Source: Nitrospirota bacterium
Lineage (GTDB): Bacteria > Nitrospirota > Thermodesulfovibrionia > Thermodesulfovibrionales > UBA6898
Length of the DNA: 64,000 nucleotides
Direction of reading: 5' to 3'
NCBI GenBank assembly: GCA_016214855.1
Contig: JACRMT010000008.1
Coordinates: 1-64,000 of the forward strand
In this document: one piece after another, positions 24,348 to 33,258 of the stretch
How positions within the stretch are numbered: the first letter of the stretch is position 1
How the letters are laid out: every line of letters starts with the position of its first letter
The notes under the pieces: generated by a model
Told to the model about the DNA's origin: nothing
Seen by the model: the letters and a program-made list of their open reading frames with translations, nothing else
Databases searched by the model: none
Position numbers and translations under genes: made by a program

Positions 24348-25828
24348 GCCAGTTTTTTCTTGAGCAATTCGTTCAGCATCTGGGGATTGGCCTTGCCTTT
24401 TGACGCCTTCATGGCCTGGCCGACAAAGAAGCCGATAAGTTTTTCATCCCCTGCCTTGAACCGCTCAATTTCTTTCGGGCTCTTTGCGAGTATCTCGTCG
24501 ACGATCTTCTCGATCTCGGATGAATCACTGATCTGCACAAGATTTTTTTCCTTGATAATTTGCTCTACGCGAGACTCTAATCTAAATATTGCTTTTGGAA
24601 TTTCTAATGAAAAAGAACCATGTGTATCTTCCGGTTTTTTGTACATTTCTTCGAGAATAATTTTTGCTGCATTGGCATTTATTTTCGTATCTTTCATAAG
24701 ATTAAGCACATAAACTAAATGGGCGGGTCTCAGTGGACATTCATCCATGCTTTTTCCATTTGTGCTTAACAGCTTCGTTATCTCTCCCTTAATCCAATTG
24801 CAAACTATCTTAGGATCTCCTCCAAGATTTACGGCCTCTTCAAACCATTCAGCGGTTGCTCTTTCAGATGCAAGAAAATCAGCGTCATACTCAGGAAGAC
24901 CCAGGACTGAGACAAAGCGCTGACTCTTTGCATCAGGCAGTTCAGGAAGAGATGCCCTGATCTCGTCTATCCAGGCCTGTTCAACCGTGATCGGCACAAG
25001 GTCCGGGTCAGGGAAATAGCGGTAATCATGGGCCTCTTCTTTTGAGCGCATGGACTCGGTAATGCCCTTGTTCGCATCCCATAACCTGGTTTCCTGTATG
25101 ACCTTGCCGCCTTCCTCGATGAGCTTGATCTGGCGCTTGATCTCGTATTCTATCGCTTTTTCAACATATCTGAAAGAATTGATGTTCTTCACCTCAGCGC
25201 GGGTGCCGAACTCCTTCTGCCCAACAGGCCTGACAGACACATTGGCATCGCATCTGAGCGAGCCCTGCTCCAGATTGCCGTCACATGCACCGAGGTACCG
25301 CACAATGCTTCTTAGTTTCCTCATATATTCAGCGGCCTCTTTCGGGCTTCTGATATCAGGCTCCGAGACGATCTCCATAAGCGGCACGCCCGTGCGGTTC
25401 AGATCAACAAAGCTGTATCCGCCTGTTCCCTCATGGATGTTCTTGCCTGCATCCTCTTCCATATGGATGCGGGTGATGCCTATTCTCCTGACCTCTCCGT
25501 CAACAAGGATCTCGATATGGCCGTGCTCGCAGATCGGATGCTCATACTGGCTTATCTGGTATCCTTTCGGCAGATCAGGATAAAAATAGTTCTTTCTCGC
25601 AAAGCGGCTGTATCTGGATATGGTGCAGTTCGTTGCAAGACCGGTGCGGATCGCAAATTCGAGAGCCTTTTTATTCAGGACAGGCAGCACGCCCGGCATG
25701 CCGATGCAGATCTGGCAGGTCTGGGAGTTCGGCTCATTGCCGAATGTGGTTGAACAGCCGCAGAAGATCTTGGTATTTGTGAGCATCTGGGCATGGACCT
25801 CAAGGCCTATGACTGCTTCCCATGTCAT
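24344..25828 (-). CDS. gatB: Asp-tRNA(Asn)/Glu-tRNA(Gln) amidotransferase subunit B
   Basis: The 494-residue protein has the GatB catalytic cradle ([22 protein letters not shown] at [20 protein letters not shown], zinc-binding), and the YqeY-like C-terminal tail that binds tRNA. GatCAB converts mischarged Glu-tRNA(Gln) and Asp-tRNA(Asn) to the correct form using glutamine and ATP. The start overlaps the gatA stop by four bases, so both are translated together. gatC is not seen in the window. Its presence suggests that the organism lacks a direct glutaminyl- or asparaginyl-tRNA synthetase. Confidence 0.95.
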   Translation of the reverse strand: MTWEAVIGLEVHAQMLTNTKIFCGCSTTFGNEPNSQTCQICIGMPGVLPVLNKKALEFAIRTGLATNCTISRYSRFARKNYFYPDLPKGYQISQYEHPICEHGHIEILVDGEVRRIGITRIHMEEDAGKNIHEGTGGYSFVDLNRTGVPLMEIVSEPDIRSPKEAAEYMRKLRSIVRYLGACDGNLEQGSLRCDANVSVRPVGQKEFGTRAEVKNINSFRYVEKAIEYEIKRQIKLIEEGGKVIQETRLWDANKGITESMRSKEEAHDYRYFPDPDLVPITVEQAWIDEIRASLPELPDAKSQRFVSVLGLPEYDADFLASERATAEWFEEAVNLGGDPKIVCNWIKGEITKLLSTNGKSMDECPLRPAHLVYVLNLMKDTKINANAAKIILEEMYKKPEDTHGSFSLEIPKAIFRLESRVEQIIKEKNLVQISDSSEIEKIVDEILAKSPKEIERFKAGDEKLIGFFVGQAMKASKGKANPQMLNELLKKKLA

Positions 25829-27279
25829 AGTGCCGGTCTCCTTTTATGCCACTCTGTCGATCGTTCATAGGCGTCTGCAGCCTGAAGGAGCAGCTCTTCT
25901 TTAAAATGTCTTCCGATCAGCTGCAGTCCTATGGGAAGATCGTTCGAAGTAAAACCGCAGGGTATCGATATGGCGGGAACTCCGGCCAGGTTCACGGAAA
26001 TAGTGAAGATGTCCGCAAGATACATCTGGAGCGGGTCGTCCGTCTTTTCACCCTTTTTAAACGCAGCAGTCGGCGTTGTCGGCGTAAGGATCAGGTCAAC
26101 AGTCCTGAACGCCTCTTCGAAATCCTGTTTGAGAAGGGTCCTGACCTGCTGGGCCTTCTTGTAATAGGCATCGTAATAGCCCGAGGAGAGCGTATAGGTG
26201 CCTAACATGATCCTTCGCTTCACCTCAGCGCCAAATCCCTTTGCGCGTGTCTGCATATACATATCAATAAGATCTTTCCCCTCGGCCCGGAATCCGTATT
26301 TCACGCCGTCATACCGGGCAAGGTTTGAGCTTGCCTCTGAAGTGGCAAGGACATAATAGGTTGCGATCGCATAGTCCGAGTGGGGAAGGGTCACAGCGAC
26401 CGGAACGGCGCCGAGCGCTTCATACTGCTTTATGGCAGCCTGTACTGCTGCATTGACCTCGGAATCTATGCCTTCGATGAAATATTCCTTCGGAATGCCT
26501 ATCTTCAGACCCTTGATATCTTTGCCGATCGATGCCGAAAAATCAGGGGTTGATACCGATGCCGAGGTAGAGTCCATGCGGTCATTTCCCGAGATGACAT
26601 TCATAAGCATTGCTGCATCTCTCACATTCTTGGTGATCGGGCCGATCTGGTCAAGGGAGGAGGCAAAGGCAACAAGGCCGTACCGCGATACTCTGCCATA
26701 CGTGGGTTTCAAACCCACAACACCGCAGAGCGCTGCAGGCTGTCTGATCGAGCCGCCCGTATCTGAGCCTAAGGCTGCAATGCATTCGTCCGCTGCGACT
26801 GCCGCTGCAGAGCCGCCGCTTGATCCTCCGGGGATCCTTTCCGTGTCCCAGGGGTTGCTGGTTGTTTGGAAGCCCGAGTTCTCGGTTGAAGAGCCCATGG
26901 CGAATTCGTCAAGGTTTGTCTTTCCGGTGAGCACATATCCCTGCTCAAGGAGTTTTGCGGTTACCGTGCTTTCATAGGGGGGGATGAAGTTCTGCAATAT
27001 CTTTGACGCGCAGGATGTGCGAATGCCCGTGGTGCACATATTGTCCTTGATCGCGATCGGGATGCCGGACAGTATTTTTCTGTTTCCTGATGCAATCTCC
27101 TGATCGGCTTTTGCAGCCATGCGCAGCGCCTCGTCCTTTGTCAGCGTCAGGTAGGCCCTGATCCTGTCCTCGACCTTGCCGATCCGGTCAAAGACAGATG
27201 AGGTGATCTCTTGTGCAGATATTTCGCGTTTTTCGAGCAGTTCTGAAAGTTCAGCAATGCCCATTCTGTATAGATCCAA
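25825..27279 (-). CDS. gatA: Asp-tRNA(Asn)/Glu-tRNA(Gln) amidotransferase subunit A
   Basis: A 484-residue amidase-signature enzyme. The Ser-cisSer-Lys triad is visible: Lys in IPIAIKDNM, cis-Ser in [12 protein letters not shown] and the nucleophilic Ser region [12 protein letters not shown]. It releases ammonia from glutamine for GatB. It is first in the gatA-gatB unit. The upstream DNA (27280 onward) is shared with the acs operon promoter region, so the two units diverge. Confidence 0.95.
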   Translation of the reverse strand: MDLYRMGIAELSELLEKREISAQEITSSVFDRIGKVEDRIRAYLTLTKDEALRMAAKADQEIASGNRKILSGIPIAIKDNMCTTGIRTSCASKILQNFIPPYESTVTAKLLEQGYVLTGKTNLDEFAMGSSTENSGFQTTSNPWDTERIPGGSSGGSAAAVAADECIAALGSDTGGSIRQPAALCGVVGLKPTYGRVSRYGLVAFASSLDQIGPITKNVRDAAMLMNVISGNDRMDSTSASVSTPDFSASIGKDIKGLKIGIPKEYFIEGIDSEVNAAVQAAIKQYEALGAVPVAVTLPHSDYAIATYYVLATSEASSNLARYDGVKYGFRAEGKDLIDMYMQTRAKGFGAEVKRRIMLGTYTLSSGYYDAYYKKAQQVRTLLKQDFEEAFRTVDLILTPTTPTAAFKKGEKTDDPLQMYLADIFTISVNLAGVPAISIPCGFTSNDLPIGLQLIGRHFKEELLLQAADAYERSTEWHKRRPAL

Positions 27280-27654
27280 GAAAAAGCCTCCGCAACGTAT
27301 GAATTCTCAAAAGTCTAACACCCGCTGTCCGAAGTTTTCAAGCAGAACCTTTTTTCTGAACGCAGGTGGTTTTATTGATAAAACAGGCCTGGCCCCGGCA
27401 GCAGCAGCCGGAATTGAATAGCCTGAACATCCTTATATATCTATTAAATAAAACAATCGTCTCTGTCTTTTATTTTGCCCGGCGTATGTGGTATTTTTTT
27501 AGACATTAAAAATAATTATAAATCTTATTAATATTTTTAAGTTTTATACGCTTATTAGATTACGTTATAGTTACTGCATTAATTCCCGGAGCAGTTAGTA
27601 GCAATTCCCGGTTGTGCAGAAGAAAATTCTCTATTTTAAGAAAGGAGTACCCTA
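27280..27654. promoter_or_regulatory. divergent control region between gatA and acsE
   Basis: AT-rich DNA of 375 bases with no gene. TATAGT at 27566-27571 is a possible -10 box for the acs operon, without a clear -35. Downstream of it, AATTCCCGG occurs twice in direct orientation (27581-27589 and 27603-27611), 22 bases apart, about two helical turns. This could be a binding site for a regulator. AAGAAAGGAG before the acsE ATG is a strong ribosome-binding site. Confidence 0.4.
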
Positions 27655-28512
27655 ATGCTGATCATTGGAGAGAAGTTGAGCGTCATAGCCAAACGGGTTC
27701 GTGAGGCCATGATGAAGAAGGACAAAGGACCGATCCAGGAGATCGCGACGAGGCAGTGGAAGGAAGGGTCTGGCATCATCGATGCAAACATCGGCCCTGC
27801 AGAGGATGGAGGCGAGGATCTTATGCAGTGGATGGTGACTACCATACAGGAGGTTGTTCCTCTTCCTGTATGTCTTGATACGACGAACGGGAAGGCGATC
27901 GAAGCCGGCCTGAAAGTGCATAACAACCAGTGGGGCAAGGCGCTGATCAATTCGACATCGAATGATCCGGAGCGCTTCCCTATCCTCGAGCTCGGCGCGA
28001 AATACAATTGCGATGTCATCGGCCTGACGGTCGGCAAGGGCGGTCTTCCCGCTGATGCAGAGGAAAGAGCCGGTATAGCGGCTGAGATCATGGGGCGCGC
28101 AATGGAATACGGACTTCCTCTCGAGAATCTGTATCTTGACCCTCTGGTCCTCCAGATAGCCACAACGCAGGATCAGGCCCGTCACGTAATAGAAGCGGTC
28201 AAGCTGTTCCAGCATATTAACGAGCCGGCCATGAAGACGGTCGTCGGGCTGAGCAATATTTCAAACGGCTGCCCAAAGGCACTCAGGCCGATCCTGAACA
28301 AACATATGTTCGTCCTGCTTCAGGAAGCGGGTCTGACCGCCGCAATAGCCGATGCCAAGGAGATGGCAGAGGTGAATGAGGAACGGAGCATGATTCTGGA
28401 TGTGATGGCCGGCAAGGAAATAGCGGACAAGCAGAAGATGGCCGAGATCCGGAAAACGCTCGATGTTATCATGGGAAGGACGCTTTACGCTCATTCATAT
28501 CTCGAAATGTAA
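27655..28512 (+). CDS. acsE: methyl-tetrahydrofolate:corrinoid/iron-sulfur protein methyltransferase
   Basis: Moves the methyl group from methyl-tetrahydrofolate to the cobalt of the corrinoid iron-sulfur protein AcsCD, the link between the folate and carbonyl branches of the Wood-Ljungdahl pathway. The 285-residue protein is a pterin-binding TIM barrel: IGEKL at the start, DANIGPAEDG, LPVCLDTTN, LINSTSND and VIGLTVGKGG are barrel strands ending in pterin contacts, and GLSNISNGCP is the conserved late block. First gene of the acs cluster and strongly translated by its ribosome-binding site. Length is normal (about 262-285). Confidence 0.93.
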   Translation: MLIIGEKLSVIAKRVREAMMKKDKGPIQEIATRQWKEGSGIIDANIGPAEDGGEDLMQWMVTTIQEVVPLPVCLDTTNGKAIEAGLKVHNNQWGKALINSTSNDPERFPILELGAKYNCDVIGLTVGKGGLPADAEERAGIAAEIMGRAMEYGLPLENLYLDPLVLQIATTQDQARHVIEAVKLFQHINEPAMKTVVGLSNISNGCPKALRPILNKHMFVLLQEAGLTAAIADAKEMAEVNEERSMILDVMAGKEIADKQKMAEIRKTLDVIMGRTLYAHSYLEM

Positions 28513-28519
28513 TAAACCG

Positions 28520-28614
28520 TCATGAGTGATGGGTAATGCGTAATGGGTGAAGAAGCGGAAATTTTCAAGGTCTTTTACTCATCACGCATCACACATTACT
28601 GATTACGACAAACA
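28520..28614. repeat. imperfect inverted repeat of TGAT/TAATGCG-type words
   Basis: Between acsE and acsD the left arm (GTCATGAGTGATGGGTAATG...) and the right arm (...CATCACACATTACTGATTACGAC) are imperfect reverse complements around an A/T-rich loop. The same short words appear inside tsaD near 51018-51058. It could form a long hairpin in the operon mRNA. Confidence 0.6.
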
Positions 28615-28626
28615 GGAGGTTATACC

Positions 28627-29568
28627 ATGGCTTTTACAGCACCAAAAGAGACGTACTCCGGTAAAGTTTATCCGGTGACCATTGGCACGGGTGATAAGGC
28701 GGTGACCTTTGGCGGAGAAACTGTACTCCCGTTCCATTCTTTTGAAGGAGAAACACCGAACAGACCGGTCATTGCAATCGAGATACAGGATGTTCCTCCG
28801 ACAGACTGGCCGGAAAATGCAAAAAAACCCTATGAGGCGGTCAGCAGTGATCCTGTTGCCTGGGCGAAATTTTGTCAGGACGAGTTGAAGGCAAAGGTTA
28901 TCGCGTTACGGCTTGTAGGAACGCACCCTGACAGGGAGAACCGTTCTCCGGAAGATGCAGCAAAGACGGTGAAGGATGTGCTTGCTGCGGTCCAGGTTCC
29001 CCTGATCATTCTCGGAAGCAACCATGCGGAAAAGGATACTGCTGTTCTTGTTGCTGCTGCTGAAGCGGCCAAAGACAGGAACTGTATCATCGGCAAGGCG
29101 CAGGAGGCAAACTATAAGACGATTGCTGCTGCTGCCATGGCAAACAACCATAAGCTGATCGCCATGTCAGAGCTTGATATAAACCTTTCGAAGCAGCTGA
29201 ACATCCTGATCTCCCAGATGGGTTTTGACAAGGAGAAGGTGATCACAGACCCGATGTGCTCTGCACTGGGCTATGGCCTTGAATACACCTACTCGGTCAT
29301 GGAGAGGATCCGTCTTGCTGCACTGACCCAGAATGATATGACCATGCAGCAGCCGATCTTGGGCGATGTGGGCATGTACGTCTGGAAGGTTAAGGAAACA
29401 ATTGCATCCGAGGCAGATCTGCCGCAGTGGGGTGCAGCGGAAGAACGGGGTATTGCGTGGGAAGCTGAGACTGCCGGAGCCCTCCTGGTCGCGGGAGCGG
29501 AACTCCTCATCATGAGACATCCCAAGGCAATCAAGGCAGTTGAAACGTTAATTGACGAACTGGTCTAA
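28627..29568 (+). CDS. acsD: CODH/ACS delta subunit (corrinoid iron-sulfur protein, small subunit)
   Basis: The 313-residue protein is a TIM barrel homologous to CdhD/AcsD. It pairs with AcsC, and the two hold the corrinoid that carries the methyl group from AcsE to acetyl-CoA synthase. Recognisable blocks are YPVTIGTGDKAVTFGGE near the start, the repeated RPVIAIEIQDVPPTDWPENA, and MCSALGYGLEYTYSVMERIR. Ribosome-binding site CAGGAGGTTATACC. It is 58 codons shorter than archaeal CdhD, as bacterial forms are. The 15-base gap to acsC indicates co-translation. Confidence 0.93.
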   Translation: MAFTAPKETYSGKVYPVTIGTGDKAVTFGGETVLPFHSFEGETPNRPVIAIEIQDVPPTDWPENAKKPYEAVSSDPVAWAKFCQDELKAKVIALRLVGTHPDRENRSPEDAAKTVKDVLAAVQVPLIILGSNHAEKDTAVLVAAAEAAKDRNCIIGKAQEANYKTIAAAAMANNHKLIAMSELDINLSKQLNILISQMGFDKEKVITDPMCSALGYGLEYTYSVMERIRLAALTQNDMTMQQPILGDVGMYVWKVKETIASEADLPQWGAAEERGIAWEAETAGALLVAGAELLIMRHPKAIKAVETLIDELV

Positions 29569-29583
29569 GAAGGAGGAATAACT

Positions 29584-30921
29584 ATGGCTTTATCCGGCGT
29601 TGAAATATTTAAACTCTTACCGAAAACAAACTGCAAGAAATGCGGATCTCCTACCTGCCTTGCCTTTGCCATGAAACTTGCGCAGAGACAGGCGAGCATT
29701 GACTCCTGCCCTGATGTATCCGAAGAGGCAAAGCAGAAACTGGGTGAAGCCTCAGCCCCGCCTATCCGACCGATTACCCTCGGTGCCGGCGATAAGGCTG
29801 TCAAGATGGGTGAGGAGACCGTCCTTTTCCGTCATGATAAGAAATTCGTCAATCCCTGCGCCTTTGCCGTTGAGGTCAAAGACACTTTTTCTGAAGACGA
29901 AATAACCAAGATTTGCCAGCAGGTCCTTGATTCCGAGATCGACAGGGTGGGCCAGAAGCTCAGGGTCGACGCTATCATGATATCCAATGCGTCCGGCGAT
30001 GCAGGCAAGCTTGAGGCGGCTGCAAAGATCGTTGCAGCAAAGGCGGCAGTTGTGCCGGTGATCATCAATACCACGAATCCCCAGGCAGCGGAAGCGGCAG
30101 TGAAGCTCTTCAGCGACAAAAAGCCGGTCATATATGGTGCGAATGCATCGAATGCCGAGGCAATGGCAGCTGTTGCCAAGGCGAACAAGGCAACGCTGGG
30201 CATTGCAGCGAACGGACTTGATGAGCTTTCCGGACTCACGGAAAAGATCAAGGGGCTCGGGGTTGAGGATATGATCCTGGATTCCGGTGCCCGGAAGGCC
30301 AAAGATATCATCGAGCATAATACGCTTATCAGAAGGGCTGCCATCAAGAAAGGCGTAAAATCGGTCGGCTATCCTGTTATCAATTTCATGCAGCATGGGG
30401 ACAGTCTTGTCGAGGGACTGCTGGCGAGTGTCGGCGTAGCAAAGTATGCGTCGATCATTGTCCTGAGCAGCATCGAGAAATGGAAAAATCTTGCGCTCTT
30501 CACCCTCAGGCAGAATATTTACACTGACCCGCAGGTGCCGATGCAGGTCGAGCAGAAGATCTATAACATTGGCGAGCCTACGACGGCATCGCCGCTTTTC
30601 ATCACCACGAACTTCTCGCTTACGTACTTTATAGTGTCCGGCGAGATCGAGAACAGCAAGGTCGCCAGCAGGCTCGCGGTCATGGACTGCGAGGGTCTTT
30701 CGGTTCTTACTGCATGGGCTGCAGGCAAGTTTACCGCCTCGAAGATCGCACAGTTTATCCAGGATAGCGGTGTGGAGAAAGATGTCCCGGGCAAGGAGCT
30801 TATTCTCCCCGGTTATGTGGCGATCCTGAGCGGTGCGGTCGAGGAGAAACTCCCGGGATGGAAGATAACAGTCGGCCCGCGCGAGGCGAATGCAATACCG
30901 GCATTTTTGAAGGCGAGATAG
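29584..30921 (+). CDS. acsC: CODH/ACS gamma subunit (corrinoid iron-sulfur protein, large subunit)
   Basis: The N-terminal [4Fe-4S] motif CKKCGSPTCLAFAMKLAQRQ, with a further Cys in DSCPD, is that of AcsC/CdhE and passes electrons for reductive activation of the corrinoid. The central TIM barrel follows, and the C-terminal domain (about residues 325-445, with LSVLTAWAAGKFTASKIAQF) binds the cobamide. At 445 residues it matches bacterial AcsC. It is followed by a palindrome and a terminator-like hairpin before acsB. Confidence 0.94.
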   Translation: MALSGVEIFKLLPKTNCKKCGSPTCLAFAMKLAQRQASIDSCPDVSEEAKQKLGEASAPPIRPITLGAGDKAVKMGEETVLFRHDKKFVNPCAFAVEVKDTFSEDEITKICQQVLDSEIDRVGQKLRVDAIMISNASGDAGKLEAAAKIVAAKAAVVPVIINTTNPQAAEAAVKLFSDKKPVIYGANASNAEAMAAVAKANKATLGIAANGLDELSGLTEKIKGLGVEDMILDSGARKAKDIIEHNTLIRRAAIKKGVKSVGYPVINFMQHGDSLVEGLLASVGVAKYASIIVLSSIEKWKNLALFTLRQNIYTDPQVPMQVEQKIYNIGEPTTASPLFITTNFSLTYFIVSGEIENSKVASRLAVMDCEGLSVLTAWAAGKFTASKIAQFIQDSGVEKDVPGKELILPGYVAILSGAVEEKLPGWKITVGPREANAIPAFLKAR

Positions 30922-30948
30922 AATAATACAGAAAAACAGTTGATTATT

Positions 30949-30971
30949 TTATATTAGACAATCTAATATAA
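30949..30971. repeat. perfect 10-bp palindrome downstream of acsC
   Basis: TTATATTAGA and TCTAATATAA flank CAA. AT-rich, so weak as RNA; it could be an operator for the acsB promoter. Confidence 0.45.
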
Positions 30972-30990
30972 CTATTAATAAAACGAATAA

Positions 30991-31019
30991 GGGGACGGTA
31001 TGCTACACCGTCCCCTTTT
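30991..31019 (+). terminator. terminator-like hairpin inside the acs operon
   Basis: GGGGACGGT and ACCGTCCCC form a nine-bp stem with a seven-base loop and are followed by TTTT. It lies 22 bases before the acsB ATG, between acsC and acsB. It could reduce expression of acsB-acsA relative to acsEDC, act as an mRNA 3' end stabiliser, or be a REP-like palindrome, since GGGACGG..CCGTCCC also occurs in the intron. Confidence 0.55.
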
Positions 31020-31040
31020 ACGAACCAAGAGGAGGCCACG

Positions 31041-33239
31041 ATGTCCAAACTTATCGCTTCTGCAGCCATACGGGGTGCTCAAACGCTCGTTAAACAGGCG
31101 GATGAGATGCTCCAGAAGGCGATCGCAGAAAAAGGAAAGGATTTTGTCTTCGAGTTCCCTGATACTGCTTTTTATCTGCCCATGATCTACGCGATGACAG
31201 GGTTCCCGGTCAAAACGCTGGGCGACATGAATGTTGCCCTGGGATTTGCGAAGGAACTGCTTCACGACGAGCCCGAGGAGCATGTCTGGAAACCGTATCT
31301 CGGCGAGGCGCTTGACTCGGGCATGGCCACGCTCTTTGCCGAAGAGATCCTGCTTGCTGTCAGATATATATACGGCCTTGAGCCTTGCACAGACCCTGAA
31401 ACAGGGTACGTGTATAACGGATATATCTCCGACACGATCCAGAGAAATCTTGGCGTGCAGCTGGTCGACGGTTCCATGCCGGGTTTTGCTGCGATCATCG
31501 GTGCTGCGCCGACCGAAGACATTGCGGTAAGCATGGTCCGTGAACTCCAGGAGAAGAATATCCTCACCTTCCTGTCCGGAGAATCCAACGGTAACAGCGT
31601 CACCAAGCAGCTGCTGAAAAAAGGCGTGGAACTGGGGTGGGATGCCAGAATAGTCCCCCTCGGTCCCGGCACAGAACATACACTCTATGCCCTTGATTGG
31701 GCGATCCGTGCATCTCTGATATTCGGCGGCAAGAAGCCCGGCGATTTCAAGGGGCATCTGAAATATCAGAAGGACAGGGTCTTTGCCTTTGCGATCGCGC
31801 TCGGGCCGTTGGATGACATCAAGTGGAGCACGGGCGCCGGAGCCATCAATATGGGCTTCCCGGCAATAGCGGATACCGATGTCCCGGTTATCCATCCTAC
31901 CGGCGTCTGCACCTATGAAGAAGTTGACAAGGAATTCGATCATGCCAAGATCGTCCGCCGGGCCATCGAGCTTCGCGGTCTGAAGATCACGGTCGAGAAA
32001 CCTCCGATCCCGGTCGCATTCGGTCCTGCATTTGAAGGTGAGCGTATCAGGAAGGAAGATACGTTTATCGAGTTCGGCGGACAGAGGACCCCGGCCTTTG
32101 AGTGGGTCAGGATGCGCGAACTTGACGAGATCGAAGACAACAAGATTATCGTTGTCGGCGATAACTGGCAGGAGCGGTTCGAGAAGGGCGGTCAGCTGCC
32201 TCTGGGACTCCTTATAGAAGTTGCAGGCCGCAAGATGCAGAAGGATTTTGAATCTGTTCTTGAAAGAAAGATACATGCCAATATTAATGAGGCCCAGGGT
32301 GTATGGCATATGGGTCAGAGAGATATCAACTGGATTAGAATAAGCAACAATGCGAAGAAGGCAGGTTTTACCCTGGAGCATCTCGGTGTGGTAAATGCTG
32401 CCATGACCCATCATCGGTTCAAGTCGATTGTCGATAAGGTCCAGATCACGCTCTTTATCGATGAAGGTGATGTGAAGCAGAAACTCGAGGAGGCGAGGGC
32501 AGCTTATAAGGAGCGTGACCACAGACTCGGCAACCTTACCGACGAGGCGGTCGACGTCTTCTATTCCTGTCTGCTCTGCCAGTCCTTTGCGCCGGCACAT
32601 GTATGCGTTATTACCCCTGAACGCCTTGGTCTCTGCGGCGCGTACAACTGGCTTGATGGAAAGGCAGCGTATGAGATCGATCCTACAGGCGGCAACCAGC
32701 CTATTGCGAAGGGTGAATGCCTCGATGCCCGGTATGGGCGGTATAGCGGATCTGACGAGTATCTCAAAAAGGCGACAGGCGGCGCTGTCGAGACGATGAA
32801 TCTGTATACCCTGATGGAAAACCCGATGACCTCATGCGGATGCTTCGAGTGCATAATTGCTATCGTCCCTGAAGCAAATGGCGTTATGATCGTAAACCGC
32901 GGGCATACCGGCATGACACCGGTAGGGATGAAATTTTCGACTCTTGCCGGAACGGTAGGCGGCGGAGCCCAGACCCCCGGATTTATGGGTGTTGGAGTTA
33001 ACTTTACTACCAGCAAGAAGTTTCTGTTCGGCGACGGCGGGATCAAGCGGCTCGTATGGATGCCGAAGAGCCTGAAGGAGCGGATAGGCGAAGAATTCAA
33101 GAAAAGGGCTGAGGAGGCAGGCGTGCCTGACCTTCTTGACAAGATCGCAGATGAAACGATCTGCGAGGACTCTGAAAAATTATTGGAACATCTTACTGCC
33201 GTGGGACACCCTGCGCTTGAGATGGATTCGATAATATAG
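31041..33239 (+). CDS. acsB: acetyl-CoA synthase (CODH/ACS beta subunit), bacterial type
   Basis: Joins CO, the methyl group from AcsCD and CoA to make acetyl-CoA at the nickel A-cluster. The 732-residue length includes the N-terminal CODH-docking domain absent from archaeal CdhC. The A-cluster region contains YSCLLCQSFAPAHVCVITPE and LGLCGAYNW, and a second Cys-rich block NPMTSCGCFECIIAIVPEAN in the C-terminal domain supplies further ligands. GHTGMTPVGMKFSTLAG is the conserved late block. GAGGCCACG lies before ATG 31041. It is followed after 19 bases by the CODH subunit gene. Confidence 0.95.
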   Translation: MSKLIASAAIRGAQTLVKQADEMLQKAIAEKGKDFVFEFPDTAFYLPMIYAMTGFPVKTLGDMNVALGFAKELLHDEPEEHVWKPYLGEALDSGMATLFAEEILLAVRYIYGLEPCTDPETGYVYNGYISDTIQRNLGVQLVDGSMPGFAAIIGAAPTEDIAVSMVRELQEKNILTFLSGESNGNSVTKQLLKKGVELGWDARIVPLGPGTEHTLYALDWAIRASLIFGGKKPGDFKGHLKYQKDRVFAFAIALGPLDDIKWSTGAGAINMGFPAIADTDVPVIHPTGVCTYEEVDKEFDHAKIVRRAIELRGLKITVEKPPIPVAFGPAFEGERIRKEDTFIEFGGQRTPAFEWVRMRELDEIEDNKIIVVGDNWQERFEKGGQLPLGLLIEVAGRKMQKDFESVLERKIHANINEAQGVWHMGQRDINWIRISNNAKKAGFTLEHLGVVNAAMTHHRFKSIVDKVQITLFIDEGDVKQKLEEARAAYKERDHRLGNLTDEAVDVFYSCLLCQSFAPAHVCVITPERLGLCGAYNWLDGKAAYEIDPTGGNQPIAKGECLDARYGRYSGSDEYLKKATGGAVETMNLYTLMENPMTSCGCFECIIAIVPEANGVMIVNRGHTGMTPVGMKFSTLAGTVGGGAQTPGFMGVGVNFTTSKKFLFGDGGIKRLVWMPKSLKERIGEEFKKRAEEAGVPDLLDKIADETICEDSEKLLEHLTAVGHPALEMDSII

Positions 33240-33258
33240 CAATAAACGGAGGAAATCG

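Noticed and set aside
30975-32600. 541-codon open frame on the minus strand
   Set aside because: Lies opposite acsB, which has clear family motifs; high-GC third codon positions open such shadow frames.
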